This document shows, one piece after another, positions 51,496 through 60,316 of a stretch of 64,000 bases of DNA; within the stretch, counting starts at the first letter, position 1, and every line of letters begins with the position of its first letter. The translations under genes were made by a program, and so were the position numbers. Source of the stretch: V1-33 sp964523105 (GTDB taxonomy: Bacteria; Verrucomicrobiota; Verrucomicrobiia; Verrucomicrobiales; V1-33). Where the stretch lies: positions 1 to 64,000 of the forward strand of contig CAZFZN010000014.1 of assembly GCA_964523105.1 (NCBI GenBank). Direction: 5' to 3'. Below the pieces are notes generated by a model. It had not been told where the DNA came from and did no database searches. It was given only the letters and a program-made list of their open reading frames with translations.

Positions 51496-52902
51496 CTAAC
51501 GACTCACATCCGCGGCGGGGTCTTCCGTCTGAGGAAAGGGCGGACGATGCACGCGGAGCGCGCTGAGGCCGGCCTTTTGCATGGCGTTGCCGGAAAGCAC
51601 GAGTGTGTGCTTTCCATTGTTGAGGCCGTGGAAGAGAGTGCCGCCGGGCCCCGGCTTGGCGCTCCAGCGGGGCACGCTGCGCCAGGTGATGCGAAAGCCG
51701 TCCTCCAGCCTGCGCCCAAACACCTTGCGGCAGTTCTGTAGATTCCAGTCCTCCGGCTCGATGACGATGCGCCCGGATTTGCTGACAAATTTCTTTTTGG
51801 CGCTGCCGATGCCGTCGGGACCGGTCTTGCTTCCTGTGAGGGAAAAAATGAACGCCCCGTAGTCGTCGGAGGCGTTGGCGAGAGTGACGGTCCATTCCTC
51901 GTCGAGCAGCTGGGCGGGGCCGCGCTGCACGCGCAGCAGGCAGGGCCACGCGGTGCCGGCGTAGCCGGTGGTGCGGGTGAACGTGAACAGCTGACGGATT
52001 TCGGAGGGCACTTTGCCGTCGATGGTCATGCCCGTGTCCGCGATGGATTCGCCGGTCACCGTGCCGCCGAACACGGCATCCACACCGTTGCCGTCGAACT
52101 CGAAAGTCAGCTTGCCGTCTTTCCACGAGGCCGCCGTCAGCGGAAATTCTCGCACCATGTTCATCGCCTGTTCGTCCGGCTCCTGTTTCAGTTTCACGAG
52201 AGCGGTCTTCACGATTTCGGCCATGAGGAAATTGCCGTGGTCGTTGAGATGCACGTCGTCCTTGAGCAGGGCACGGGGTTCGAGGCTGTTCTCTCGCAGA
52301 TACTGCTTCCAGAGGTCGCGCACCGGGAGCAGTTCACAGCCGTACTTCTTCGCCGTGGCGGGAAGGAAGCTGTAGTTCATCCACGGGTTCCACTGATCCG
52401 GTTTGAGCGCGGCCGGATCCACGGGCTCGTTCATGTCATCTTTGGCGGCCATGTGGTCCGTGCAAATCAGCACCTCCGCCGTAGTGCGCTCCCGGATGCG
52501 GCGGATGATGTCCTCGTATTTGTCGTGCGCACCATAGACGTGGAAGATGACGAGGTCCGGCTGCCACGGATAGAGGTCCGCCTCCGCCGTCTTGACCAGC
52601 AGCTGTGAACTGTGCCCGCCGATGGCCAGATTCTCCACCTGGAGCCGCGCGAAGGGAAAGCGCTTCGTCAGGTCCTCCTTCACCGACTGCCACCAGACCT
52701 GTTCGGTAATCGACTGGCCGTAGAAGAGAACCTTGACCGCCGTGCGGCGTTCGATCGCGGTGGCGTCGAGCACGGACATGGTCCGCTGCAGGGCGGCTCC
52801 CCGGGCGGAGGTGTCGCCAGGCGACTTGAGCGGAGGAAAATCCCCGGCGGCGCGCAGAGGCAGGGCGGCGACAGTGGCGAACAGGAGCAGACGTGGAAAC
52901 AT
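51496..52902 (-). CDS. Secreted SGNH/GDSL-type hydrolase
   Basis: This 468-residue protein has a signal peptide (LLLFATVAALPLRAAG). Block I is a GDSL variant, VLFYGQSITEQ, with the nucleophile Ser64. Block II and III candidates are LAIGGHSS and a later HVYGAHDKYEDI. The Asp-His pair is in LKDDVHLNDHGNFL. A beta-rich C-terminal half (about residues 270-468) looks like a carbohydrate-binding or jelly-roll module. Such proteins often deacetylate plant polysaccharides, but substrate is inferred only from general family knowledge. The ATG at 52902 was preferred because the signal peptide follows directly. Confidence 0.85.
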   Translation of the reverse strand: MFPRLLLFATVAALPLRAAGDFPPLKSPGDTSARGAALQRTMSVLDATAIERRTAVKVLFYGQSITEQVWWQSVKEDLTKRFPFARLQVENLAIGGHSSQLLVKTAEADLYPWQPDLVIFHVYGAHDKYEDIIRRIRERTTAEVLICTDHMAAKDDMNEPVDPAALKPDQWNPWMNYSFLPATAKKYGCELLPVRDLWKQYLRENSLEPRALLKDDVHLNDHGNFLMAEIVKTALVKLKQEPDEQAMNMVREFPLTAASWKDGKLTFEFDGNGVDAVFGGTVTGESIADTGMTIDGKVPSEIRQLFTFTRTTGYAGTAWPCLLRVQRGPAQLLDEEWTVTLANASDDYGAFIFSLTGSKTGPDGIGSAKKKFVSKSGRIVIEPEDWNLQNCRKVFGRRLEDGFRITWRSVPRWSAKPGPGGTLFHGLNNGKHTLVLSGNAMQKAGLSALRVHRPPFPQTEDPAADVSR

Positions 52903-52938
52903 GCCGCGCAGCATGCACACGCCGCCCGCGCGGCCAAG

Positions 52939-53598
52939 TCAGAACCTTGCATGAATCCCCCGCAGCATGTCCGGCGTCACTCCCGCCAGCGAGTCCATCA
53001 GCGCCGCTGCGCCGGTGAAGTCAGAGCCGCGCGTGACCGGAGACGGCACGATGACACAGGGCGCACCCGCCGCCTGCGAGGCCCGCAGCCCGTTGAGCGA
53101 ATCCTCGAGGACCACCGTTTCCCCCGCGGACAATCCCAGCCCGTCCGCCGCGGCCAGAAACAAGTCCGGCGCCGGTTTCGCATGCTGCACCTGATCCCGC
53201 GTGCGAATCAGCGCGAAGGCATCGCGGATTCCCACCCGGTCCAGCCAGCCAAACACATGGCTCGCCTGACTGCTGCTGGCCACCGCACATGGCACGCCCT
53301 GACGCTCCGCCTCGAGGAGCAGCTCCCGCACGCCGGGCATGGTGTCGAGCCCGTGCTGGAGTTCGCGGATGCGGGCATCCTTCCGCGGCAGCACCTCGTG
53401 CCATGCCACCGGCCCGCCCGTGAGCGATTCCAAAGCGGCCATCGGATCGTAATGCCCGAAGGTGCTGCCCACGCACTGCACGTAAGTCTCCAGCGGCAGA
53501 TCGTGGCCGTGGTACAGATAAAGCTCCCGCCACGCCTCATAAATCGCGGACTCGGTGTCCACGATCAGGCCGTCGAAATCAAAGATCAAAGCGCGCAT
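52939..53598 (-). CDS. HAD-superfamily phosphatase (beta-phosphoglucomutase-like)
   Basis: This 219-residue HAD hydrolase has motif I FDFDGLIVDTES (nucleophile Asp7, acid Asp9), motif II VASSSQ, motif III KPAPDLFL and motif IV VVLEDSLNGLRAS. A helical cap lies between motifs I and II (about residues 15-85). The GLIVDTE start is typical of the beta-phosphoglucomutase/phosphoglycolate-phosphatase group, acting on sugar phosphates or similar small substrates. Its ATG region overlaps the end of the gene at 53579 by 20 bp, so translation is probably coupled. Confidence 0.9.
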   Translation of the reverse strand: MRALIFDFDGLIVDTESAIYEAWRELYLYHGHDLPLETYVQCVGSTFGHYDPMAALESLTGGPVAWHEVLPRKDARIRELQHGLDTMPGVRELLLEAERQGVPCAVASSSQASHVFGWLDRVGIRDAFALIRTRDQVQHAKPAPDLFLAAADGLGLSAGETVVLEDSLNGLRASQAAGAPCVIVPSPVTRGSDFTGAAALMDSLAGVTPDMLRGIHARF

Positions 53599-54298
53599 TA
53601 AGAGTGTGCTCGCCCTGGTCCAAACCTCTGCAAGTGGGCAGTAAACCAGGAGGCAATTTCATCACAGGAACGTCAATGGCGACCATTTCGCCGCCGGCAG
53701 TGACGAGGATGTTTCCGCCGTGCGTATCCGCGCATAGAGTGCCATCCGCCTCCCGCAGCCACAGCCGTCTGCTGCCATGCCCTTGCGCTTGAAACCCCCG
53801 CTCGAGGAAAAACCGGTCAACCTCCTCCGGCGTCGCATACCTCCCGCACACTGCCGGCTGTGAAGTCACAATGCGGCATGAACCGATCTCCTCCTCCACC
53901 ACACCCTCCAGCCGAATGTCATCACCAAACACTGCGTTTTGCAGTCGCAGCCGCTCCAAATACTCAGTCGGCAGGCAAGCGTGCCCGTCGGGCAGAAATC
54001 CGAACGTGTCGGGCCAGGTGGCTTTCAGCACTCTTGGCTCCGGGCTGCATTCCACAAACCAAACCTCATGCTCGAATCCGAAAGCATCGGGGGCGCGCGT
54101 CAGCGGCTCGAAGGCCCGGGAGAGTCCTGCAGCTTTGGCGTGCTGCCGGAGGGCTTTGACTTCGGCAGCAAATTCCGACGATGCAAACAGGCCTCCACTT
54201 CGGCGAATTGCCGCAGCGCGCTCTCGCGTGTCCGCAATGGCGACCTCAAGCGCGCCTGACGCATTTCCTCGGAAAATTGACTCGGATCCATCATTCAT
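53579..54298 (-). CDS. Hypothetical protein with kinase-like C-terminal motif
   Basis: This is a 239-residue cytoplasmic protein. I do not recognise the whole sequence. The segment LCADTHGGNILVTAGGEMVA and the following IDVPVMK resemble the D-x-H-x-x-N and I-D metal-binding motifs of kinase-fold domains in polyvalent phage-like proteins, which read similarly (DxHPGNVLxTxxGxxxPIDV). FGFEHEVWFVE and VLKATWPDTFGF could form the N-lobe strands with a Lys. Its 3-prime end overlaps the HAD phosphatase gene by 20 bp, suggesting a two-gene unit. The kinase idea is tentative. Confidence 0.7.
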   Translation of the reverse strand: MNDGSESIFRGNASGALEVAIADTRERAAAIRRSGGLFASSEFAAEVKALRQHAKAAGLSRAFEPLTRAPDAFGFEHEVWFVECSPEPRVLKATWPDTFGFLPDGHACLPTEYLERLRLQNAVFGDDIRLEGVVEEEIGSCRIVTSQPAVCGRYATPEEVDRFFLERGFQAQGHGSRRLWLREADGTLCADTHGGNILVTAGGEMVAIDVPVMKLPPGLLPTCRGLDQGEHTLNARFDL

Positions 54299-54419
54299 CG
54301 CGGGCGGTTCACCCAGCGCAGCCTAAACCGGCACGCCCTCAAGTCCAGTAAAGAACTTTCACCCGCTGCGTCACTCACCGGCTATTTCCGCTGCGAATGC
54401 CCGGCGCTTCGTGCTATGT

Positions 54420-55052
54420 ATGGAACTCACCATGACTGAGGTAACCCGGCTGCTGGAAGCGATGGACCAGGGCGACCGCGACGCCGCGGCGCGGCTGTTG
54501 CCGGAGGTCTATGAAGAATTGCGCAAACTGGCGGCGGCCCGCATGGCGCAGGAGGCACCGGGGCAGACGCTGCAGCCGACCGCCCTGGTTCACGAGGCAT
54601 GGCTGCGGGTCTCCGGCGAGGGACGGAAGCCGTTTGCCGGTCGCGCGGAGTTTTTCGCTGCCGCCGCGGAATCCATGCGGCGCATTCTCGTGGACAAGGC
54701 GCGCCGCCGCCGCGCGGTGCGGCACGGGGGCGGACTGGAGCGCGTGGATTTGGGGGACGTGGAAATCGCCGCGCCTGGAAGCGACGACGAACTGCTTGGC
54801 ATCCACGAGGTCCTCGACCGGCTCGCCGCGGCGGACTCCGCGAAAGCCGAACTGGTAAAGTTGCGTTATTTCGCCGGCTTCACCATCGAAGAGGCCGCAG
54901 CCGCGCTCGGCATTTCAGAGGCCACCGCCAAGCGGTGGTGGACTTATGCGCGGGCCTGGCTTTATGACGCCCTGACAAGACCGGACAGTCAGCCGGCCGG
55001 GGCGGGCGGTGATGATTTCAGTGAGCCGCCGGCCCCGGGGACGCCGCGCTGA
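54420..55052 (+). CDS. ECF-type RNA polymerase sigma factor (TIGR02999-like)
   Basis: This 210-residue sigma factor belongs to the group common in Planctomycetes, Verrucomicrobiota and Acidobacteria. Region 2 has LPEVYEELRKLAAARM and TALVHEAWLRV followed by FFAAAAESMRRILVDKARRR. Region 4 has ELVKLRYFAGFTIEEAAAAL, GISEATAKRWWTYARAWL. It has no anti-sigma factor beside it; instead the WD40 kinase gene follows at 55120 on the same strand, the usual partner for this group. Alternative starts are ATG 54432 and GTG 54411. Confidence 0.92.
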   Translation: MELTMTEVTRLLEAMDQGDRDAAARLLPEVYEELRKLAAARMAQEAPGQTLQPTALVHEAWLRVSGEGRKPFAGRAEFFAAAAESMRRILVDKARRRRAVRHGGGLERVDLGDVEIAAPGSDDELLGIHEVLDRLAAADSAKAELVKLRYFAGFTIEEAAAALGISEATAKRWWTYARAWLYDALTRPDSQPAGAGGDDFSEPPAPGTPR

Positions 55053-55119
55053 TTTTCACGATTGTCCGGTGCCGGGCCGGCAGGGGAGATATATAGCGTC
55101 GTTCCCCTAACCACCAGTC

Positions 55120-58100
55120 ATGACCTCCGCCGCCGTCAACGAAGAGGAAATCTTCTCCGCCGCCCTCGCCATTCCCGGGCCGGACGCGCGGGCCGCTTTT
55201 CTGGACTCGGCGTGCGGCGGCGACCCGGCGGTGCGGGAACGTGTCACGGCGCTGCTCGCGGCCGAAATGCGCTCACGCGGCGGATTCATGTCGCAGCAAT
55301 CAGAACCCGGTGCGGCCACCTTTCAGGTCCGCACCGAAAATCTGATCCCGCTCACCGAGCAGCCCGGCACCCGCATCGGGCGCTACAAGCTGCTGCAGAT
55401 GATCGGTGAAGGCGGCTGCGGCACGGTCTTCATGGCGGAACAGGAGGAACCGGTGCGCCGCCGCGTGGCGCTGAAGATCATCAAACTGGGCATGGACACG
55501 CGTTCGGTCATCGCGCGGTTCGAGGCGGAGCGTCAGGCGCTGGCCATGATGGACCATCCTCACATCGCGCGCGTGCTCGATGCCGGAGCCACGGACACCG
55601 GCCGGCCTTACTTTGTGATGGAACTGGTGCGCGGCGTGCCCATTACCAGATACTGCGACGAGAGCCGCCTCGACAACCGCGCCCGGCTGGAGCTGTTCAT
55701 GCAGGTGTGCCACGCCATTCAGCACGCGCACCAGAAAGGCGTCATCCACCGCGACATCAAGCCCTCCAACATTCTGGTGACGCTGCACGACGGCGTGCCG
55801 GTGCCCAAGGTGATCGACTTCGGCATTGCCAAGGCCACGACCGGCGAGCGCCTCACCGCACACACTGTTTTCACCGCCTTCGAGCAGTTCATCGGCACGC
55901 CGGCCTACATGAGCCCGGAGCAGGCGGAAATGAGCGGGCTGGACATCGACACCCGCAGCGACATCTACAGCCTCGGCGTGCTGCTCTACGAACTGCTCAC
56001 CGGACGCACGCCGTTCGATGCCACGGAGCTGGCCAAAGCAGGGCTCGATGAAATCCGCCGCCGCATCCGTGAGGAGGAACCGCTGCCCCCAAGCACGCGG
56101 CTCGGCACGCTGGGCAATGACGATCTGACTGCGGTGGCCCGCAGTCACAGCACGGAGGCGCCGCGACTCGCTTCACAGCTGCGCGGAGATCTCGACTGGG
56201 TGGTGCTGAAGTGCCTCGAAAAAGAGCGCTCGCGGCGCTACGACACCGCCACCGCCCTGGCGGGAGACATTCAAAGACACCTGCAGCACGAACCGGTCAC
56301 GGCCCGGCCTCCCGGGGCAGCCTATCGTCTGCAGAAGTTCATCCGCCGCCACCGCGCGGGTTTCGTTTTCGGGACCGCCGCCGTGCTGCTGCTCATGGCC
56401 GGGCTCGGCGTGGCCGCATGGCAGGCGGTGCGCGCCAGCCGTGCGCAGCAGTCCGAACGCTCCCAGGCCGTGCAGGCCCGGCTCGACCGCGACCGTGCGG
56501 TCGCCGCCGAAGCCCTGGCGAGAGAAAAGGCCGCCGCCGCCAATGAAGCGATGCAGCGCGCCACCAAAAGCGAACTGGAGGCGCAGCAGAATCTCTACGC
56601 CGCCGATGTCAGGATCGCCTTCGAGCATCTGCGCATGGACAATCTCAAAGCGGCGCGGCATTTGATCGAAAAGCACATTCCCGCGGCGGGAACTCCCGAG
56701 TTTCGCGGCTTCGAATGGAGATACCTCTGGGGCCAGACGGAGGGCGACCCGCACACGACCCTCACCAAATCCCGCTTTGGCGGCACTTCGTGGATCACGC
56801 TGTCCCCGGACGGAAAACTGGCCGCGCTGTGCGGCATGGACGTGAAGGTCATCGCGACGGACACCGGTGCCGAGGTCTTCCGGCTGTCCAGCCTCGCCGG
56901 GCCCCGGCCTGAAGGAAGACCAGGACCGCGGGAGGGCTCCGGCGGCGGCCGTCAGGGCAACCGCGGCGGTCCGCCCTCCGGCGGGAATGCCGTCTTCACT
57001 CCCGACGGCGCCACGCTCATCGCGGCCCATGACAGCGGAGTGATTTTCCTCGACACGTCCACCTGGCAAAAACGCGACATCACGCTGCCCGGAGCCGCGC
57101 GTCAGGTCAGTCTCAGCGCGGGCGGCAAAGTGCTCGCCACCGACGGCGACGACGGCGTGCGCGTCTGGACCCTGACGGATGACGGATGGAAGCAGCGGCA
57201 CCTCTTTGCCAATGCCGCCCGCCCGCTGGAGCTGTCGCCGGACGGCACGCGCCTGCTCGCGGGCGTGCGCAGTGAAGGACTGATGCCGTTTGCCGGCCTG
57301 GAATTGTGGAACCTGGAGGGCGAACCCGCCGCCGTGATGCTCGCGGATTCCGCCATGCTGCTCACGCATCCCAGCCGCCTCCTGCTCAGCACGCGGAGTA
57401 TCGCCTTCTCTCCGGATGGAAATCTCATCGCCACCGCGAGCTGGACCGGCGATCTGCCCGTGACGCTCTGGGACGGCCGCACCGGTGAGAAACTTTACAC
57501 CCTGACAGGACACACCGGCAGCATCACCAGTGTCGATTTTTCGCCCGACAGCCGGCTTCTCGCCACCGGCAGCCTCGACTCCAGTCTGCGGCTCTGGGAC
57601 CTCCCCACACGTTCGCTCATTCGGAAACTGCGGGGCCATTTGGAGCAGGTGAATGCACTGCGACTCTCCGCAGACGGCACGTTCCTGCTCAGCAGCAGCC
57701 TCGACGGCTCCGTGCTGCGCTGGCCCGTGGAGCCTCCCGGCGCGCCGGCCTCACGCGATGAAGAGGAATCGCTCTGCTGGCTGTCCGCCGACGGGGCGGA
57801 AATCGCCACTGCGAGCCGCACGGCGGGACTGCACTTCTGGAAAACCGAAACCGGCGCGACAGTGAAACGCCTGCCGTTCACTGCTTCGAACCGCAATGCG
57901 ACCGTGCGCGTTTCGCCCGACGGACGGCTGGCCGCATTTGGTCAGGAGGACGGCAGCATCGCCATCGTCTCCTGCGCCTCAGCAGAGCGCAGTTTGCTTA
58001 AAGGGCATGACGGCGGCGTGGAGACATTCGAGTTTTCCCCGGACGGGCGGGTGCTGGTTTCCGCGGGCCGCGACCGCCGGCTGCGCTGGTGGGATTTGGT

Positions 58101-58692
58101 CGCACGCGACCAGGTGGCGGAAACGGAGATCGAGGGGCGCGCCGCCATGATCAGCGATTTCGCTTTTTCTCCGGACGGGCAGACGCTGGCCGGAGCGGGA
58201 TTCGCCCGGCTGCAAAAATGGAACGCGGTCACGCACGAGCCCCTGCCCTGCGACATCCCGGCGTGGATGCGCGTCAACTATTCCCCCGACGGACGCTGGC
58301 TGGTGGTCGGCTCGTTCGGTGAGGAAGCCGGCCTGCGCGACGCGGAGACCGGGGAGTTGCGCGCGGCCTTCGCCGGTCATGCCGAGGGCGTGCAGGGATG
58401 CGCCGTCTCGCCGGACAGCCTGACAGTTGTGTCCACCAGTTCCGACGGCACGCTGCGGCTGTGGAGTGTGGCCACCCAGCGGGAACTCGCTGTCTTCTGG
58501 CAGAAAGGACGCGGCTTCGACCGTCCGATGTTCTCCAAAGACGGGCGCGTCCTCGCTGCCGGCAGCGGCCACGGCACCGTGGGGCAGGCGCAGATTTGGC
58601 GCGCCCCGTCGTGGGAGGAAATCCAGGCGGCCGAGAAAGCCCGGCCCGCTCCCGCGGCGCGCGAGGACCGGAGACCGCCGCGGGAACGCTGA
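55120..58692 (+). CDS. Membrane serine/threonine protein kinase with WD40 repeats
   Basis: The 1190-residue protein has an N-terminal region of about 85 residues, then a complete PknB-like kinase domain: GEGGCGTVF loop, Lys119 in VALKIIK, HRDIKPSN starting at His210, DFG at 233 and GTPAYMSPEQ. One transmembrane helix lies at about 414-437. A coiled segment follows, then about ten WD40 units (SPDGKLAAL, DFSPDSRLLATGSLDSSLRLWD, FSPDGRVLVSAGRDRRLRWWD) forming one or two propellers. It probably senses an extracytoplasmic signal and phosphorylates the adjacent sigma factor or other targets; the link is inferred from gene order. Confidence 0.93.
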   Translation: MTSAAVNEEEIFSAALAIPGPDARAAFLDSACGGDPAVRERVTALLAAEMRSRGGFMSQQSEPGAATFQVRTENLIPLTEQPGTRIGRYKLLQMIGEGGCGTVFMAEQEEPVRRRVALKIIKLGMDTRSVIARFEAERQALAMMDHPHIARVLDAGATDTGRPYFVMELVRGVPITRYCDESRLDNRARLELFMQVCHAIQHAHQKGVIHRDIKPSNILVTLHDGVPVPKVIDFGIAKATTGERLTAHTVFTAFEQFIGTPAYMSPEQAEMSGLDIDTRSDIYSLGVLLYELLTGRTPFDATELAKAGLDEIRRRIREEEPLPPSTRLGTLGNDDLTAVARSHSTEAPRLASQLRGDLDWVVLKCLEKERSRRYDTATALAGDIQRHLQHEPVTARPPGAAYRLQKFIRRHRAGFVFGTAAVLLLMAGLGVAAWQAVRASRAQQSERSQAVQARLDRDRAVAAEALAREKAAAANEAMQRATKSELEAQQNLYAADVRIAFEHLRMDNLKAARHLIEKHIPAAGTPEFRGFEWRYLWGQTEGDPHTTLTKSRFGGTSWITLSPDGKLAALCGMDVKVIATDTGAEVFRLSSLAGPRPEGRPGPREGSGGGRQGNRGGPPSGGNAVFTPDGATLIAAHDSGVIFLDTSTWQKRDITLPGAARQVSLSAGGKVLATDGDDGVRVWTLTDDGWKQRHLFANAARPLELSPDGTRLLAGVRSEGLMPFAGLELWNLEGEPAAVMLADSAMLLTHPSRLLLSTRSIAFSPDGNLIATASWTGDLPVTLWDGRTGEKLYTLTGHTGSITSVDFSPDSRLLATGSLDSSLRLWDLPTRSLIRKLRGHLEQVNALRLSADGTFLLSSSLDGSVLRWPVEPPGAPASRDEEESLCWLSADGAEIATASRTAGLHFWKTETGATVKRLPFTASNRNATVRVSPDGRLAAFGQEDGSIAIVSCASAERSLLKGHDGGVETFEFSPDGRVLVSAGRDRRLRWWDLVARDQVAETEIEGRAAMISDFAFSPDGQTLAGAGFARLQKWNAVTHEPLPCDIPAWMRVNYSPDGRWLVVGSFGEEAGLRDAETGELRAAFAGHAEGVQGCAVSPDSLTVVSTSSDGTLRLWSVATQRELAVFWQKGRGFDRPMFSKDGRVLAAGSGHGTVGQAQIWRAPSWEEIQAAEKARPAPAAREDRRPPRER

Positions 58693-58800
58693 GGCGTACT
58701 TCCGTGAAAAATTCCGAAAAATCTGCGACACGGTGAGCCATTCCGGGTGCGTTTTGCGCGCTGAGTCATGGAATCTTTCACTGACCACCACCACACCGCC

Positions 58801-59028
58801 ATGAACTATATCAAATTCCACTGCATCTACTGCGGCCAGCACATGGAGGCCGAACCGCGTTTCGCCCTGCGCCAGCTGCAATGTCCCGCCTGCAACGCGC
58901 GCATCGCCATTCCTGCCGGCGACAAAGCGGCATCCGGCCAGCCCCGGCAGCAGCCGGAAACCTGGGACACGCTCGTCCCGCTTCCGGAGGTTTCCCTGCC
59001 CACGCGCTACGAACCGGTGCGGCGGTGA
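58801..59028 (+). CDS. Small zinc-ribbon protein
   Basis: This 75-residue protein has two CxxC pairs, CIYCGQHM and CPACNARI, 17 residues apart, forming a probable zinc ribbon. The start MNYIKFHCIYCGQHMEAEP resembles small zinc-ribbon proteins and N-termini of larger regulatory proteins in Verrucomicrobiota. The C-terminal half is Pro/Gln-rich and probably disordered. The ATG at 58801 was chosen because the ribbon begins directly after it. It lies 108 bp after the kinase gene. Function is unknown. Confidence 0.7.
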   Translation: MNYIKFHCIYCGQHMEAEPRFALRQLQCPACNARIAIPAGDKAASGQPRQQPETWDTLVPLPEVSLPTRYEPVRR

Positions 59029-59060
59029 ACCACACCGGCAGCCCCCGCTCCTTCGGCGGT

Positions 59061-60260
59061 TCAGCCGGCCTGCATCTGTCCCAGCAGTTTCTTCGCGCAG
59101 GCCAGTGCGAACTGCGGATCGTTAATCGTGCAGTCCAATTCCACCACCGGCACCTCCGGCTTCAGGTGTTTGCGAATGGCGTCGAACAGTGCCTTGTCCG
59201 CCGCGGCATGATGAAACGGCTGCCCCTCCTCACTGATGATGCTGATGCCCTTGAGCGGGAGCAGCACCGTCACCGGCGCGCAGTAGCTGTTCACCTTTTC
59301 GGCAATGATGCGGCCCAGTTCCGCACACTCCTCCGGTGTCGTGCGCATCAGCGTCACCTGAGGATTGTGATGGTAAAAGGTGCGGCCCTTGAACTTGTCA
59401 GGCACGGTCTGCGGTTCGCCGAAGTTCACCATGTCGAGACAGCCCGGCGCAATGACCGCCGGCACCCCGGCTTTGGCCGCTGCACCGAGCCGAGACGGGC
59501 CGGCGCCGAGAATGCCGCCGACGTGTTCGTCCGCCCACTCGGTCGTCGTGATGTCGAGCACGCCCGCGACCATGCCGCTTTCGATGAGACTTTCCATGAT
59601 GCGTCCACCGGTGCCGGTGGCGTGGAAGACGAGCACTTCGTAGCCGGCGTCCTCCACGATGCGCTTGGCCTCGTTCACGCAGGCCGTCGTATTGCCAAAC
59701 ATGCTGGCGACCACGAGCGGCTTCACATTCGCCGCCTCATCCGCGTCCGCCGCCATCTCCACCATGCCGCAGACGGCGCCCGCGGCGTTGGTGAAAATCC
59801 GGCGCGAAATGCGGTTCAGCCCCGCCACATCGACAATCGCCGGCATCATCGTGATGTCCTTCGTGCCCAGATAGGGCGCCGTGTTCCCGCTGGCGAGCGT
59901 GCTGACCATGACCTTGGGAAAGCCGATCGGCAGCGCGCGCATCGCCGCGGTGGCGATGGCCGTGCCGCCGCCGCCCCCGAGGGAGATGATTCCCTGAATC
60001 CGCCCGCCCGCGGCAAGGGCTGCGATGAAATTCGGCAGCGCCTCCGCCATGGCCGCGACGCGCTGTCCGCGGTCCTGCGGCAGCGCCGCGATGTTGGCGC
60101 AAATCTCCTCGCGTGAAATGTCAGGCTCCACCTGCGGCGGCTCGAGACAACCGGCGTCGATGAGCAGCGGCGTGTGGCCGCGGGCGCGGATGAGGGCGGC
60201 GATGAAGGCGTGCTCGAGGCCTTTGCTGTCGAGCGTTCCAAGGACGGCGATGGTGGGCAT
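59061..60260 (-). CDS. Tm-1-like ATP-binding domain protein (UPF0261)
   Basis: The 399-residue protein is full length for UPF0261. The N-terminal Rossmann-like half (IAVLGTLDSKGLEHAFI) contains a glycine-rich nucleotide site (GIISLGGGGGTAIATAA, PKVMVSTLASGNTAPYLG). The C-terminal half has FHATGTGGRIMESLIESG, GVLDITTTEWADEHVGG and VIAPGCLDMVNFG. The family includes the plant Tm-1 virus-resistance protein and bacterial genes of uncertain metabolic role. The ATG at 60260 was chosen over an upstream start at 60389 that has no homology. Confidence 0.92.
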   Translation of the reverse strand: MPTIAVLGTLDSKGLEHAFIAALIRARGHTPLLIDAGCLEPPQVEPDISREEICANIAALPQDRGQRVAAMAEALPNFIAALAAGGRIQGIISLGGGGGTAIATAAMRALPIGFPKVMVSTLASGNTAPYLGTKDITMMPAIVDVAGLNRISRRIFTNAAGAVCGMVEMAADADEAANVKPLVVASMFGNTTACVNEAKRIVEDAGYEVLVFHATGTGGRIMESLIESGMVAGVLDITTTEWADEHVGGILGAGPSRLGAAAKAGVPAVIAPGCLDMVNFGEPQTVPDKFKGRTFYHHNPQVTLMRTTPEECAELGRIIAEKVNSYCAPVTVLLPLKGISIISEEGQPFHHAAADKALFDAIRKHLKPEVPVVELDCTINDPQFALACAKKLLGQMQAG

Positions 60261-60316
60261 GCGGCCTTCATAACGCCGCGGCCCGCGGGGCGTCAAGAAC
60301 GCGGAGTCCCGCCCGC

